NCBI GenBank assembly: GCA_019116345.1
Contig: DXBV01000030.1
Coordinates: 1-42,910, forward strand
From: Candidatus Allofournierella merdipullorum
GTDB taxonomy: Bacteria > Bacillota > Clostridia > Oscillospirales > Ruminococcaceae
Direction of reading: 5' to 3'
DNA length: 42,910 nucleotides
Below the pieces are notes generated by a model. It was not told the origin of the DNA, made no database searches, and was given only the letters and a program-made list of their open reading frames with translations. A program made the position numbers and the translations under genes. Positions 20,713 to 30,147 of the stretch are shown here, in pieces (within the stretch, counting starts at the first letter, position 1; each line of letters opens with the position of its first letter).

Positions 20713-21560
20713 ACCGTCTCCCCCTCCAGTTCTTCGAGCGCGGCGGTCAGTTCCGCCATGCCCTGTTCATACTCCGCGTCGTTCGGGGCCTTGCCGTGCC
20801 AGCCCACGTTGTTCTCCATATAGCTCACGCCCTTGCCCTTGGTGGTCTTGAGCAGGATGGCGCTGGGCCGGCCCTTCTCGGCACGGGCAGCGGCAAAGGC
20901 CGCTTCCAGCGCCTCAAAGCTGTGGCCGTCGATGACCTGAACGAAGAACCCGAACGCCTTGAACTTCTCGTCCACCGGGCCGGGGTTCATCACGTCGGCC
21001 ACCGCGCCGTCGATCTGCAGGCCGTTCAGGTCCGCCAGAACGCACAGGTTGTCCAGCTTGTAGTGGGCGGCGAACATGGACGCCTCCCACACTTCGCCCT
21101 CCTGCAGCTCGCCGTCGCCCAGCAGAGCGTAAACGCGGCTATCCTGCTTCTTGTACTTGGCTGCCAGCGCCATGCCGCAGGCCGCGGAAATGCCCTGGCC
21201 CAGGCTGCCGGTGGACATATCCACGCCCGGCACCGTGCTCATGTTGGGGTGGCCCTGCAGGTAGCTGTCGGTGTGGCGCAGGGTGGGCAGGTCCTCCACC
21301 GGGAAAAAGCCCCGCAGCGCCAGCACGGAGTACAGCCCCGGCGCGGCGTGTCCCTTGGAGAGCACGAACCGGTCCCGGCCCTCGGCCTTGGGGGCGGCGG
21401 GGTCCACCTTCATCTCCTTGAAATAAAGGTAGGTCAGCGCGTCAGCGGCGGAAAGGCTGCCGCCCGGATGGCCCGCTTTGGCCCCGTGGGTGGAGGTCAG
21501 CACGCCCATGCGCGCCTTGCAGGCAAGTTTTTTCAGCGTGAGTTCTTCTTGTCTTGTCAT
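20709..21560 (-). CDS. Transketolase, N-terminal subunit
   Basis: The 283-aa half binds the diphosphate of thiamine diphosphate. GDGELQEGEVWEA with a following Asn-Gly is the ThDP/Mg motif, and HGAKAGHPGGSLS and SKGHAAPGLYS are standard. ATG 21560 (MTRQEELTLKKLA) is taken as the start because it follows the transaldolase stop directly; a TTG at 21572 is the alternative. Coupled to the C-terminal subunit. Confidence 0.93.
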   Translation of the reverse strand: MTRQEELTLKKLACKARMGVLTSTHGAKAGHPGGSLSAADALTYLYFKEMKVDPAAPKAEGRDRFVLSKGHAAPGLYSVLALRGFFPVEDLPTLRHTDSYLQGHPNMSTVPGVDMSTGSLGQGISAACGMALAAKYKKQDSRVYALLGDGELQEGEVWEASMFAAHYKLDNLCVLADLNGLQIDGAVADVMNPGPVDEKFKAFGFFVQVIDGHSFEALEAAFAAARAEKGRPSAILLKTTKGKGVSYMENNVGWHGKAPNDAEYEQGMAELTAALEELEGETV

Positions 21561-21561
21561 A

Positions 21562-22221
21562 TCATTCACCAAACACTTTTACATAGTCTGCTTTGAACTT
21601 CTCAATGCCCGAATCTGTCAGCGGGTGCTTCGTCATCTGCTGGATGACCTTGAAGGGCACCGTTGCGATGTCCGCCCCCGCCAGGGCGCAGTCGGTCACA
21701 TGGATGGGATTGCGCACGCTGGCCGCGATGATCTCGCAGTGCAGGTCCGGGTAATTGTTGAAAATAGCGCTGATGGTCTGGATGAGGTCGATGCCCGGCT
21801 GGCTGATATCGTCCAGCCGCCCAAGGAAAGGCGACACATAGGTCGCGCCCGCCCGCGCCGCCAGCAGCGCCTGGTTGGCGGAGAAGATCAGCGTGCAGTT
21901 GGTGGGGATGCCCTCGGCACTCAGCACCTTGATGGCCTTCAGGCCCTCGGCGGTCATGGGGATCTTCACGACCATGTGCTCAGGGTCCAGGGCGTAGATG
22001 GCGCGGCCTTCCTCGATCATACCCGCCGCGTCGGTGGTGGTGGCTTTCACCTCGCCGGAGATGGGTCCGTCCACGATGGAGGCGATTTCCGCCAGCGTCT
22101 CGGCGTAGTCCCGTCCCTCTTTGGCGATGAGGCTGGGGTTCGTGGTCACGCCCGCGATGACGCCCATGTCGTTCGCCGCGCGAATTTCGTCCACGTTCGC
22201 CGTGTCGATAAAGAACTTCAT
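21562..22221 (-). CDS. fsa: Transaldolase / fructose-6-phosphate aldolase family (TalC-Fsa type)
   Basis: The 219-aa length places it in the short transaldolase group. [13 protein letters not shown] and [13 protein letters not shown] are the usual openings, and the Schiff-base Lys is K86 in VVKIPMT. Short members act either as transaldolase or as Fsa; sequence alone does not decide here. Next to transketolase and AraD, a transaldolase role in pentose breakdown fits better. The stop codon lies next to the transketolase start. Confidence 0.92.
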   Translation of the reverse strand: MKFFIDTANVDEIRAANDMGVIAGVTTNPSLIAKEGRDYAETLAEIASIVDGPISGEVKATTTDAAGMIEEGRAIYALDPEHMVVKIPMTAEGLKAIKVLSAEGIPTNCTLIFSANQALLAARAGATYVSPFLGRLDDISQPGIDLIQTISAIFNNYPDLHCEIIAASVRNPIHVTDCALAGADIATVPFKVIQQMTKHPLTDSGIEKFKADYVKVFGE

Positions 22222-22239
22222 TTCCTCATTCCTCCCTTT

Positions 22240-22935
22240 TTATTTTTGCCCGTAATAGGCGTTCGGTCCGTGCTTGCGCATAAAATGCTTTTCCACCACG
22301 TGGGCGGGGGCGGCTTCGGCGTCCTGCTTCACCTGCCGGGTCAGCAGCGCCATTTTCGCCACCTCTTCCAGCACCGCCGCGTGATACACCGCCTCGGCCG
22401 CCGTCTTGCCCCAGGCAAAGGGCCCGTGGCTGCGGCAGATGACCGCCGGCACATGCACCGGGTCGATGCCCCGGCCCGTAAAGGTCTCCACAATGACCTT
22501 GCCGGTGTTCTTTTCGTAGTCCTCGTCCAGTTCTTCTTTGGTCAGGCCGCGGGTGCAGGGCACCGGGCCGTAAAAATAATCGGCGTGGGTGGTGCCGTAG
22601 CAGGGAATGTCCTCCCCCGCCTGGGCCCAGGCCGCCGCATAGGGGCTGTGGGTGTGCACCACGCCGCCCAGCGCCGGAAAAGCCTTGTACAATTCCAGAT
22701 GAGTTTTGGTGTCGCTGGAGGGGTTCAGGTCGCCTTCCACGATGTGCCCTTCCAGGTCCAGCACCACCAGTTTTTCAGGGGTGAGTTGCTCGTATTCCAC
22801 GCCGGAGGGCTTAATGACCACCAGGCCCTTTTCCCGGTCAATGCCGGACACATTGCCCCAGGTGTAAACCACGAGGCCCCGCCGGGGCAGCTCCATGTTT
22901 GCCGCCCACACCGCCTGTTTCAGCGTTTCGAGCAT
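22240..22935 (-). CDS. araD: L-ribulose-5-phosphate 4-epimerase
   Basis: The 231-aa class II aldolase-fold enzyme converts L-ribulose 5-phosphate to D-xylulose 5-phosphate. Zinc ligands known from E. coli AraD (D76, H95, H97, H171) match D75, H94, H96 and H170 here. TWGNVSGID and [12 protein letters not shown] are diagnostic. The start is ATG 22935; a GTG two codons upstream has a slightly better spaced AGGAG. First gene of araD-fsa-transketolase-ybaK, which delivers arabinose-derived carbon to the pentose phosphate pathway. A TACAAT-like -10 lies near 22978. Confidence 0.94.
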   Translation of the reverse strand: MLETLKQAVWAANMELPRRGLVVYTWGNVSGIDREKGLVVIKPSGVEYEQLTPEKLVVLDLEGHIVEGDLNPSSDTKTHLELYKAFPALGGVVHTHSPYAAAWAQAGEDIPCYGTTHADYFYGPVPCTRGLTKEELDEDYEKNTGKVIVETFTGRGIDPVHVPAVICRSHGPFAWGKTAAEAVYHAAVLEEVAKMALLTRQVKQDAEAAPAHVVEKHFMRKHGPNAYYGQK

Positions 22936-23068
22936 CAGCACCCACACTCCTCTCGTCCGGGTCCGTGACCCACCCCTTGATTGTACCACACAAGCCCCCC
23001 GCCCGTCCACACAAAATGCGCCTGTTTTTGCGTGTCCGCGCCGTGAAAAACTTAACTTTTCCAGTTGC

Positions 23069-23098
23069 TTTACACCCCCGTCCGGCCCATGCTATACT
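23069..23098 (+). promoter_or_regulatory. Promoter of the 23132-26631 gene set
   Basis: TTTACA (23069-23074), 18 bases, TATACT (23093-23098), followed by a short leader and AAAGGAGG. Confidence 0.7.
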
Positions 23099-23131
23099 GA
23101 AATCACAGAATGTATAAAGGAGGCCGGATGC

Positions 23132-23509
23132 ATGGATGCAAAAGAGCTGGCGGGCAAAGGCTGCGGCAGGCGGTACGAAAAGGAATACCTGAACAAATAC
23201 CGCGACTGTATGCTGTTTTACTGTGACGGAAAAGTCCGCTTCGAGCGCTATTGCTACGGCGAAGGCGCCTGCTACGTGTTCGGCGTTTGGGCTTCCCTTT
23301 CGCCGGACGGCTCCCTTACATATAAAGAGCCGTTCGACCCGCTGGTGGAAGAATCCGCCCTGCCCCGCCGCCTGACCAAAGCGGAGGACGGCGTGCTCTA
23401 TTTTGACGATGCCCGCTGGAAATGGGAACCGGCCGCGGACCTCAAACTGGACGAAAAAAACGGTTATACCCGTCTGCGGATGCTGCTGCACCGGCTGGCA
23501 GGCCGCTGA
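23132..23509 (+). CDS. Unknown protein, 125 aa
   Basis: I do not recognise the family. The start is fixed by AAAGGAGG eight bases upstream. No signal peptide or membrane helix is seen. The sequence is rich in aromatic and charged residues with Cys at 11, 26, 30, 41 and 47, and reads as a compact alpha/beta protein. It leads a run of four rightward genes that end with two alcohol/aldehyde enzymes, so a link to that metabolism is possible but unproven. Confidence 0.7.
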   Translation: MDAKELAGKGCGRRYEKEYLNKYRDCMLFYCDGKVRFERYCYGEGACYVFGVWASLSPDGSLTYKEPFDPLVEESALPRRLTKAEDGVLYFDDARWKWEPAADLKLDEKNGYTRLRMLLHRLAGR

Positions 23510-23556
23510 GCGCCCCGCCGCGGGTCTTTTTATTACTGAAAAAGGAGGGTTTGCCC

Positions 23557-24054
23557 ATGCGTGTCCGTTTTCGCCACCGCTTTGCCGCCGGCGTCCAGCG
23601 CACGGTGTGCCGGGTGGTTCTGTTTTTCCTGTTCCGGGCGCTGAACGCCCTCGCGGTGCGGGACAGCCGCGTCGCCGCCGAGATCGCCCCCTGGCCCGGG
23701 GAACGGGTGCTGGGGCTGGAAGTGCCCGGCGGCCCGGCGCTGTACATCGCCCGCCGGGGCAAACGCCTTGTCCGGCTGAAAAACGCCCCCGCGCCGGACA
23801 TCCTCATCCGCTTCAAAAGCGTGCGGGACGCCTTCTATGTGTTCACCGGCCAGATGGGCGTGGCCTCGGCCTACGCTCAGCACCGGTTCACCGTGCGGGG
23901 CAACGTGAGCGAGACCATGGGCTTCGTGCGATGCGTGGATTTGGCGGAAGGCTATCTTTTCCCGCCCTTCTGGGCAAAGAGCATTCTGAAGGAACTGCCC
24001 GAAAAGCAGCTGAGTAGCCTGCGTCTCTACGGCGCGGTGCTGCTGGGCCGGTAA
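23557..24054 (+). CDS. SCP2 sterol-binding domain-like protein
   Basis: The protein has 165 aa with AAAGGAGGG seven bases before ATG. Residues 70-135 resemble the SCP2 fold: APDILIRFKSVRDAFYVFTG, then a segment with HRFTVRGNVSE and MGFVRCVDLAEGYLFPPFW (about 105-140). An N-terminal hydrophobic helix (15-35) follows a basic start. SCP2-like proteins bind lipids or fatty acyl chains. The next genes are alcohol and aldehyde dehydrogenases, so it may present a hydrophobic substrate. The assignment is by pattern only. Confidence 0.5.
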   Translation: MRVRFRHRFAAGVQRTVCRVVLFFLFRALNALAVRDSRVAAEIAPWPGERVLGLEVPGGPALYIARRGKRLVRLKNAPAPDILIRFKSVRDAFYVFTGQMGVASAYAQHRFTVRGNVSETMGFVRCVDLAEGYLFPPFWAKSILKELPEKQLSSLRLYGAVLLGR

Positions 24055-24067
24055 GGAGGTCGTTTTA

Positions 24068-25252
24068 ATGCCGAATTATTATGAATTCAAGCTGCCCGCC
24101 AAAATTCTTTCGGGCGACGGCGCGCTGGAGCACATTCCCCACGAGCTGGAGGCCCTGGGCAGCACCCGACCCCTGCTTCTTTCCGACGAGGGCCTTGTGA
24201 AAGCAGGCGCGGTGGCCACCGTGGAGGGGGCCATGGCCCAGGGCGGCGGCGCCTTCGCGGCGCAGTTCTGCCGCATCCCGCCGGACTCCTCCATCCAGAC
24301 GGTGAACGAGATCGCCGCCTTTTTCCGTGAGAAGAACTGCGACGGTCTGGTGGCCGTGGGCGGCGGCAGCGTCATCGACACCGCCAAGGGCGTGGGTATG
24401 GTGCTGGCCCAGGGCAGCGGCGATTTGCTGCAAAACACCGGCTGCGAAGTGCTGGGCCGCGGGAACCACGTGCCCTTCATCGCGGTGCCCACCACCTCCG
24501 GCACCGGCAGCGAGGCCACGCTGGTGGCCGTGGTGGCAAACCCGGAAAAGCACGTGAAGATGGAGTTCATCAGCTACCACCTGCTGCCCGACGCGGCGGT
24601 GCTGGACGTGCGCATGACCGCGAGCCTGCCGCCCCGCATCACCGCCTCCACCGGCATGGACACCCTGTGCCACGCCATCGAAGCGGCCAGCTGTTTGCAG
24701 CGCAACCCGGTAAGCGACGCCTTTGCCGAAAAGGCCATGGGCCTTGTGATGCAGAACCTGCCCGCCGCGGTGGAAAACGGGCAGAACAAAGCCGCCCGCC
24801 TTGCCATGGCCAATGCCAGCCTGCTGGCGGGGGCGGCCTTCTCCAACAGCATGGTGGGCCTGGTGCACGCCATCGGCCACGCCCTGGGCGGCGTGTGCCG
24901 GGTGGCCCACGGCGACGCCATGACCATCCTGTTGCCGGCGGTGATGGAGTTCAACCTCCCGGTGTGCGGCACACGCTACGGCGAGCTTCTGCTGGCCCTG
25001 GCCGGGCCGGAGGAGTACGCCGCCACCCCCGCTCCCGACCGGGCCTCCGCAGCCATCGGCGCGGTGGACACGCTGCGCCGCCGCCTGCACGACACCTGCG
25101 GCCTGCCCGTCACCCTGCGGGACACCGGCCGGGTGGAAAAGAGCGCCTTCGAGGCGGTGGCCCGCACCGCTTTGGACGACGGCGCCATGATCGTCAATCC
25201 CCGCCAGGCCTCCTTTGAGCAGGTGCTGGCCATTCTGGAGAAAGTGTGGTGA
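24068..25252 (+). CDS. Iron-containing (group III) alcohol dehydrogenase
   Basis: The 394-aa enzyme interconverts alcohols and aldehydes or ketones with NAD(P). It has the dinucleotide loop GGGSVIDTAKG (98-108), family signature TTSGTGSEAT, and metal ligands D198, H202, H267 and H281, matching those of FucO (D196, H200, H263, H277). GGAGG lies before ATG. It overlaps the aldehyde dehydrogenase gene, so the two probably act in sequence. Substrate is not predictable; a long-chain or aromatic aldehyde would fit the SCP2-like neighbour. Confidence 0.93.
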   Translation: MPNYYEFKLPAKILSGDGALEHIPHELEALGSTRPLLLSDEGLVKAGAVATVEGAMAQGGGAFAAQFCRIPPDSSIQTVNEIAAFFREKNCDGLVAVGGGSVIDTAKGVGMVLAQGSGDLLQNTGCEVLGRGNHVPFIAVPTTSGTGSEATLVAVVANPEKHVKMEFISYHLLPDAAVLDVRMTASLPPRITASTGMDTLCHAIEAASCLQRNPVSDAFAEKAMGLVMQNLPAAVENGQNKAARLAMANASLLAGAAFSNSMVGLVHAIGHALGGVCRVAHGDAMTILLPAVMEFNLPVCGTRYGELLLALAGPEEYAATPAPDRASAAIGAVDTLRRRLHDTCGLPVTLRDTGRVEKSAFEAVARTALDDGAMIVNPRQASFEQVLAILEKVW

Positions 25253-26631
25253 CAAGCATGGACATCGAATCCATCGTCAAACGTCAGCGAGACTTTTTCG
25301 CCACCGGCGCCACCCTGCCGGTGAGCGCCCGCGTGGACGCTCTGAAACGTCTGCAAGCCAACATCCGCGCCGCAGAAAAGGATCTGCAGGCCGCCATGAA
25401 GCAGGACCTGAACAAGAGCGGTTTTGAAAGCTATATGGCCGAGATCGGCATGGTGCTGGACGAAGTGGGCCACGCGATCAAAAAGCTGCCCGCCTGGGCA
25501 AAGCCCAAGCGCGCCCGCACCCCCATGTCCCAGTTTTCCGCCAAGAGCTTCGTCCTCTCGGAGCCCTACGGCGTGACGCTGGTGATGGCCCCCTGGAACT
25601 ACCCCTTCCTGCTCAGCATGGACCCGGTCATCGGCGCGGTGGCGGCGGGCAACTGCGTGGTATTAAAGCCCAGCGCCTACGCCCCGGCCACCAGCGCGGC
25701 CATGGCGAAGCTCATTGCCGCCACCTTTGACCCCGGCTGGGTCACAGTGGTGGAGGGCGGCCGCAAGGAGAACTCGGCCCTGCTGGACCAGCGCTTTGAC
25801 TTCATCTTCTTCACCGGCGGCGTGACGGTGGGCAAGCTGGTGATGGAAAAGGCCAGCCATTGGCTGACCCCGGTCATTCTGGAGCTGGGCGGCAAGAGCC
25901 CGGTTCTGGTGGATAAAACCGCCGACATCCCCCTCACCGCCAAACGCCTGGCCTTCGGCAAGGTGCTCAACGCGGGCCAGACCTGCGTCGCGCCGGACTA
26001 TGTTCTGGTGGACCGCACGGTGAAGGACAGGCTTGTGGAAGAGCTGAAAAAGCAGTTCGCCGCCATGCTGGGGCCGGACCCGCTGCACAACCCGGACTAT
26101 GTGCGCATCATCAACCGCAAGCACTTCGAGCGCATCACCGGCCTTTTGGAGGGCGAAGTCATCCTGGCGGGCGGCCAAAGCCGTGCGGACGAAGTTTCCG
26201 GCTGGATCGAGCCCACCCTTGTGGAGGGCACCGCCGACTGCAAGCCCATGCAGGAGGAAATTTTCGGCCCCATCCTGCCCCTCATCCCGGTCAGCGACAT
26301 GGACGAAGCCATCGCCTTTGTGAACGGGCGAGAGAAGCCGCTGGCCCTCTATCTCTTCACCAAAGACCCGACGGCGGAGCAGAAGGTGCTGGCCCGGTGC
26401 AGCTTTGGCGGCGGGTGCGTCAATGACACCATTATCCACCTCGCCACCCACGACATGGGCTTTGGCGGCGTGGGCCAGAGCGGCATGGGCAACTACCACG
26501 GCAAGCGCAGCTTCGACGCTTTCAGCCACGAAAAGAGCATCGTGAAAAAGGCCCTCTGGCTGGACCTGCCCATGCGGTACATGCCCTACACCGAAAAGAA
26601 CGAAAAAATGGTGCGGATGTTCCTGAAATAA
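25249..26631 (+). CDS. NAD(P)-dependent aldehyde dehydrogenase (ALDH3-like)
   Basis: The 460-aa enzyme oxidises aldehydes to acids. Catalytic C246 lies in NAGQTCVAPDY, general base E212 in LELGGKSP, and oxyanion N117 in APWNYPF. The N-terminal pattern AEIGMVLDEVGHAIKKL and the hydrophobic C-terminus resemble ALDH3 fatty/aromatic aldehyde dehydrogenases. The start used is GTG 25249, overlapping the previous stop (GTGA) with GGAG eight bases upstream; GTG 25246 and ATG 25258 are in frame. Co-transcribed with the iron alcohol dehydrogenase. Confidence 0.93.
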   Translation: MTSMDIESIVKRQRDFFATGATLPVSARVDALKRLQANIRAAEKDLQAAMKQDLNKSGFESYMAEIGMVLDEVGHAIKKLPAWAKPKRARTPMSQFSAKSFVLSEPYGVTLVMAPWNYPFLLSMDPVIGAVAAGNCVVLKPSAYAPATSAAMAKLIAATFDPGWVTVVEGGRKENSALLDQRFDFIFFTGGVTVGKLVMEKASHWLTPVILELGGKSPVLVDKTADIPLTAKRLAFGKVLNAGQTCVAPDYVLVDRTVKDRLVEELKKQFAAMLGPDPLHNPDYVRIINRKHFERITGLLEGEVILAGGQSRADEVSGWIEPTLVEGTADCKPMQEEIFGPILPLIPVSDMDEAIAFVNGREKPLALYLFTKDPTAEQKVLARCSFGGGCVNDTIIHLATHDMGFGGVGQSGMGNYHGKRSFDAFSHEKSIVKKALWLDLPMRYMPYTEKNEKMVRMFLK

Positions 26632-26646
26632 TCTTTCAAACACAAA

Positions 26647-26684
26647 GCGCCCCCTGGCTGCGAAATCGCGGCCAGGGGGCATTT
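26647..26684. terminator. Bidirectional terminator
   Basis: GCCCCCTGGC pairs with GCCAGGGGGC, extended inward by CTGCG/CGCGG. TTTT follows on the plus strand and a weaker CTTTG on the minus strand. Confidence 0.85.
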
Positions 26685-26690
26685 TGGTAT

Positions 26691-27962
26691 TCAGAACGTA
26701 TCCTGGATGGGCTTCATCGAATCCACCCCGGAGTAGTAATCCGCTTTGGAGATCACTGCCATTTCTTCCGTTATGTATTCCGTGTCCGCCCCGTGGGAGA
26801 TGACATAGAACATATCCTCGCTTTCCCCCATAATGCGGGGCAACGTGGTGCCCCAGCCTCCATGGTTGCGCAGGGTGATCTCGGTCAGTTCACCGCTCAC
26901 AAGGTCCAGCGCAAACAAGCATTCTCTCCAGGTGTCAATGTTGTCCGGCTCCACCTTCCACATCGTTTCCAGCATCAGATGATCGTCCCATACGCAGCCG
27001 ACGACAATAAACTGATTTTCCGGCCAGTTCTCAGCAAGTACCGTTGTTTCACCGGTGGCAAGGTCCCACGCCTCAAAGCGGCCTTGTGCCTTACTGAACA
27101 GGATCTCCTTGTTGTTCCAGCAGGAGAGCGACTGCCACTTTCCATTGTCCCAGCTCAACAGCGGCACTTCCTCGCCAGTGCGGGGATCCCAAACGGTGAT
27201 CGTGAATGTCGTTTCAGAAAGAATCTCCTCTTGCAGCTGCATATCCGCCTTCAAGTCGCCGGAGGGCTGGTAATACTCCTCCAGCAGTTTCTGCCCATCG
27301 CTGAAACCATGCAGCAGGCCCGAGCCAAAAGCTGCCCCGCTGGCAAACTCCTCGGGCAGTTCCGCCCCCTCTTCGGTCTCGCCGGTTTCCGGGTCCAGCA
27401 GCACCGCTTTCCCCTCCATCGCCAGCCATATCCTATCCCCTTCCACAGATGCGCCCAAGGGATGAAAAGAGATTTTTCCCAAGCCACTGAACAGCACCTT
27501 TTTGTCGCCGCCATCCGGTCTGCGCACATCCAGCGAATAGGTCCCATCCTCGTCCCGTCCGCAGGTGAGCACCCAGTCCCCCGCCAAAGCCACCTCGCGG
27601 GAGTAAGGCGTGAATGCCGGACAGTTCTCATCCTTGTGGGTGCAGCCCACCGCATCACACAAAGGTGTCCGGGTGCCGGTGGTATAGTCGGTGTAGCAGA
27701 GAAGACGATCGAAAACTCTGTAGTCTCCCTGTCCGTTTTGCGCCAACAGCTCCCCCAGGTATCCACTTGGCGCCGCAGTGAGGGTATGCTCCCCGTTCAG
27801 CAGCTTTTCCACGGCGGCCCCGTCGGTCTGGGCCTCGCTTTCGCTCATCGGCGGAGCGGACGCGCTCGGCCCCGCCTCCTGCCCGGCGCAGCCTGCCAGC
27901 AAAAGCGCCGCCAGCGCCACGCCCAGCGCGGCCCGGGTGCATTGTTTCAAAAACCGTTCCAT
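26691..27962 (-). CDS. Lipoprotein, probable beta-propeller, clostridial Cys/His-knuckle type
   Basis: The 423-aa protein has a lipoprotein signal with lipobox LLAGC (C25). A knuckle C102-x4-C107-x-H109-x4-C114 follows (LCDAVGCTHKDENCPAF), a pattern seen in many large clostridial lipoproteins of unknown role. The rest has short beta-rich repeats with phrases such as LDPETGETEE, WDLATGETTV and LDLVSGELTE, consistent with propeller blades. GGAGG lies ten bases before ATG. It follows a two-component system and its membrane protein, with a possible TACAAT -10 in the 107-base gap, and could be a sensor partner or regulated product. Confidence 0.75.
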   Translation of the reverse strand: MERFLKQCTRAALGVALAALLLAGCAGQEAGPSASAPPMSESEAQTDGAAVEKLLNGEHTLTAAPSGYLGELLAQNGQGDYRVFDRLLCYTDYTTGTRTPLCDAVGCTHKDENCPAFTPYSREVALAGDWVLTCGRDEDGTYSLDVRRPDGGDKKVLFSGLGKISFHPLGASVEGDRIWLAMEGKAVLLDPETGETEEGAELPEEFASGAAFGSGLLHGFSDGQKLLEEYYQPSGDLKADMQLQEEILSETTFTITVWDPRTGEEVPLLSWDNGKWQSLSCWNNKEILFSKAQGRFEAWDLATGETTVLAENWPENQFIVVGCVWDDHLMLETMWKVEPDNIDTWRECLFALDLVSGELTEITLRNHGGWGTTLPRIMGESEDMFYVISHGADTEYITEEMAVISKADYYSGVDSMKPIQDTF

Positions 27963-28069
27963 TTTTGAACAGCCTCCTTTTTCCGGGCAGGGTTTTCGTT
28001 TGCTCTGCCCTGTTGCTGCCCTCATTGTAGCCCCCGCTTTTATCCGACTTGCAGCCGGAATGTTTCGCT

Positions 28070-28744
28070 TCAGGAAAAAGAGGCCGCTTCCAGCAAAAAT
28101 GTCTCGTGGGCGGCGCAGACCTGCAGCCGCAGCCGCCCCTGTGCCGAGCGCAGTTCCGTTGCCCCCGCCTGCACCGTTTCTGTTTCTTCCCAGTCGGGCA
28201 GCACATCCACCCCTAACTTCGCGCGCCATTCTTCCAGCAGCGCCATCGGGTCGGCGGGCGCATCCACTGAGCCGTAAATCGAAAGACGCGCGGGCAAGCC
28301 CGTCACCGGCTCGGTGATGAGGTACACATCTCCCAGCCGCACCCGAACAAAGCCCATCTCGTCCCGCCAGGCCTGACCCCGGCTGCTCTGCGTCAGCGCT
28401 TCGCCCACCGTCTGCCTCGCCCCATCGGGCAGATTTCCCAACGTCATCAGTTCCAGCAGCGTCTCCCGGGCGTTTTCCGCCGCCGTATCGGCCTCTTCTT
28501 CCGCAAGAGGCTCCCAGCCTTCGCTCCAGCCGCCCAGCAGGTTTTGCCGCTCGTAGAGCTGGCTCACAAACCCGTTTTCCCGCGCCGCAGCGCTCAACGC
28601 AAGGTCGGTGGCCGGGCGTGTACGGGGCTGGGCAAAAAGCTCCCGGTCATAAGCCTCGCACACCATCCAGGGCAGAGCCATGCTGCCCGCCGCCAGTGCC
28701 AGCACCAAAAGCCAGAGTCCGGCGCTTTTCAGCCGTCGTTTCAT
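28070..28744 (-). CDS. Membrane-anchored protein coupled to a histidine kinase, unknown function
   Basis: The 224-aa protein has one N-terminal membrane helix (9-30) and an extracytoplasmic domain of about 190 residues, with no recognised motif. Its ATG overlaps the kinase stop codon (ATGA), so the two are made together. The position suggests an accessory that tunes or reads the kinase, as with YycH-like proteins, but no sequence similarity supports a named family. Confidence 0.7.
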   Translation of the reverse strand: MKRRLKSAGLWLLVLALAAGSMALPWMVCEAYDRELFAQPRTRPATDLALSAAARENGFVSQLYERQNLLGGWSEGWEPLAEEEADTAAENARETLLELMTLGNLPDGARQTVGEALTQSSRGQAWRDEMGFVRVRLGDVYLITEPVTGLPARLSIYGSVDAPADPMALLEEWRAKLGVDVLPDWEETETVQAGATELRSAQGRLRLQVCAAHETFLLEAASFS

Positions 28745-30147
28745 CTCGCCGCCTCCTTCAGCTCAAACCGCGCGGTGGTGCCTTTGCCCACCTCGCTTTC
28801 GATAATAAGTTCCCCGCCGTGGAGCCGGGCGATGCGGGCACAGAGGGCAAGCCCGAAGCCGCTGCCGTTCTGCGCCCGGGCGCGGGAGCGGTCCACCATA
28901 TAAAAGGGCTCCGTCACCCGGGCCAGTTCTTCCGCCGGGATGCCCCGGCCCTTGTCCTTCACCGCCAGCGTCACCCGGCCCCCCTTCGCCTCGGCGGTCA
29001 GGGTCACCCGGCCGTCCGCCGGGTCGGCCCGTTCGGCGTTGCTCACAAGGTTCTGCACCAGCGCCAGCACAAGGTCCGGCTGGGCCATCACCGCAAGGCC
29101 CTCAAAGCCCTCGAACACCAGTTCCGTTTTCGCCTCAGGCGGGCGGATGCGCCGCAGCCGCGCCTCCAACGTTTTCAGTTCCAGCGGCTCCAGCGCCAGC
29201 GTGCCGGTGTGTTCCAGTTCCATGAACACCATCAGCTTCTGGCTCAATGCTTCCAGCCGCTTTGTCTCGTGGTAAATGTAGTCCGCCGCCTTTTTGCGCT
29301 GTTCGGGCGGCAGTTCGCCGGAGCGCAAAAGCGCTGCGTAACCCATCATGCTGGTGATGGGGGTTTTGAGCTCATGGGTAAAAGCCGCCACAAAATCGTC
29401 CCGCTGGCGCACCGACAGATCCAGCTGTTCCACCTTCTGCTGCACCGCCTGGGCCATCCGGTCAAAACTGCGGCTCAGATCCGCCAGCTCGTCCTCCCCT
29501 TTCAGGGCCGTGCGCTCATCATAGGCCCCGGCGGCGATGCGCCGGGCCGCCTCTTCCAGCCGTGCCACCGGGCGGGTGAGCATCCGGCTCATGGCCAGCA
29601 CCAGCACCACCAGCGCGGCGAAGGCCGCCCCCTCCACCCGGGCGAAGCCCCACAGCAGTGCGTCCCGCGCCTCAAACAGGCCCGTCACGTCGTAGGCGTT
29701 CAGCACCCAGGCGCTCCCCGCCGCCTGCTCCACCTTGGTGGCGTAGAGTTGGAACACCCCGTCGTCGGTGTTCAGGTAGGTCACGGCGGTATCCCCCGCC
29801 GTCAGCGCCGCCCGCTGGTCGGCGGCAGTGATAACCTCCGGCAGGCTGGACCAGACGGAAAACCCGCTGCCGTTGTAAAGGGCCATCCACTCGCCGCCGG
29901 TTCCGCCGTAGCTTTGCAGCCGCCGGCCGTACTCCTTCAGCAGGTCGGTATCATAGGGGCCGGCCCCTGCCTCGATCAACGCCATCTTCACGCCGTAGGA
30001 ATCCCGCTGGTGGTGGGCCTCGTTCTGCCGCTGGGCCGCCGCCAGCTGGCTGTCAAAGCTGCTGCGCACCAGCCAGGCCGCACCCGCGTTCAGCACCACC
30101 GCCAGCAGCGCCAGCATGGCCAGCGCCAGCTTGTGGGAAAACTTCAT
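28741..30147 (-). CDS. Membrane sensor histidine kinase
   Basis: The protein has 468 aa. Membrane helices at 6-27 and 166-187 flank an extracellular sensor of about 140 residues. HAMP follows (about 188-240; RPVARLEEAARRIAAGAYDE), then the phosphoacceptor H258 in FTHELKTPITSMMGY, and the ATPase domain with NLVSNAERAD (N-box), DKGRGIP and GSGFGLALC. It starts directly after the response-regulator stop. Signal unknown. With its regulator it lies divergent to a GntR-ABC cassette, so it may answer cell-envelope stress. Confidence 0.93.
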   Translation of the reverse strand: MKFSHKLALAMLALLAVVLNAGAAWLVRSSFDSQLAAAQRQNEAHHQRDSYGVKMALIEAGAGPYDTDLLKEYGRRLQSYGGTGGEWMALYNGSGFSVWSSLPEVITAADQRAALTAGDTAVTYLNTDDGVFQLYATKVEQAAGSAWVLNAYDVTGLFEARDALLWGFARVEGAAFAALVVLVLAMSRMLTRPVARLEEAARRIAAGAYDERTALKGEDELADLSRSFDRMAQAVQQKVEQLDLSVRQRDDFVAAFTHELKTPITSMMGYAALLRSGELPPEQRKKAADYIYHETKRLEALSQKLMVFMELEHTGTLALEPLELKTLEARLRRIRPPEAKTELVFEGFEGLAVMAQPDLVLALVQNLVSNAERADPADGRVTLTAEAKGGRVTLAVKDKGRGIPAEELARVTEPFYMVDRSRARAQNGSGFGLALCARIARLHGGELIIESEVGKGTTARFELKEAAR

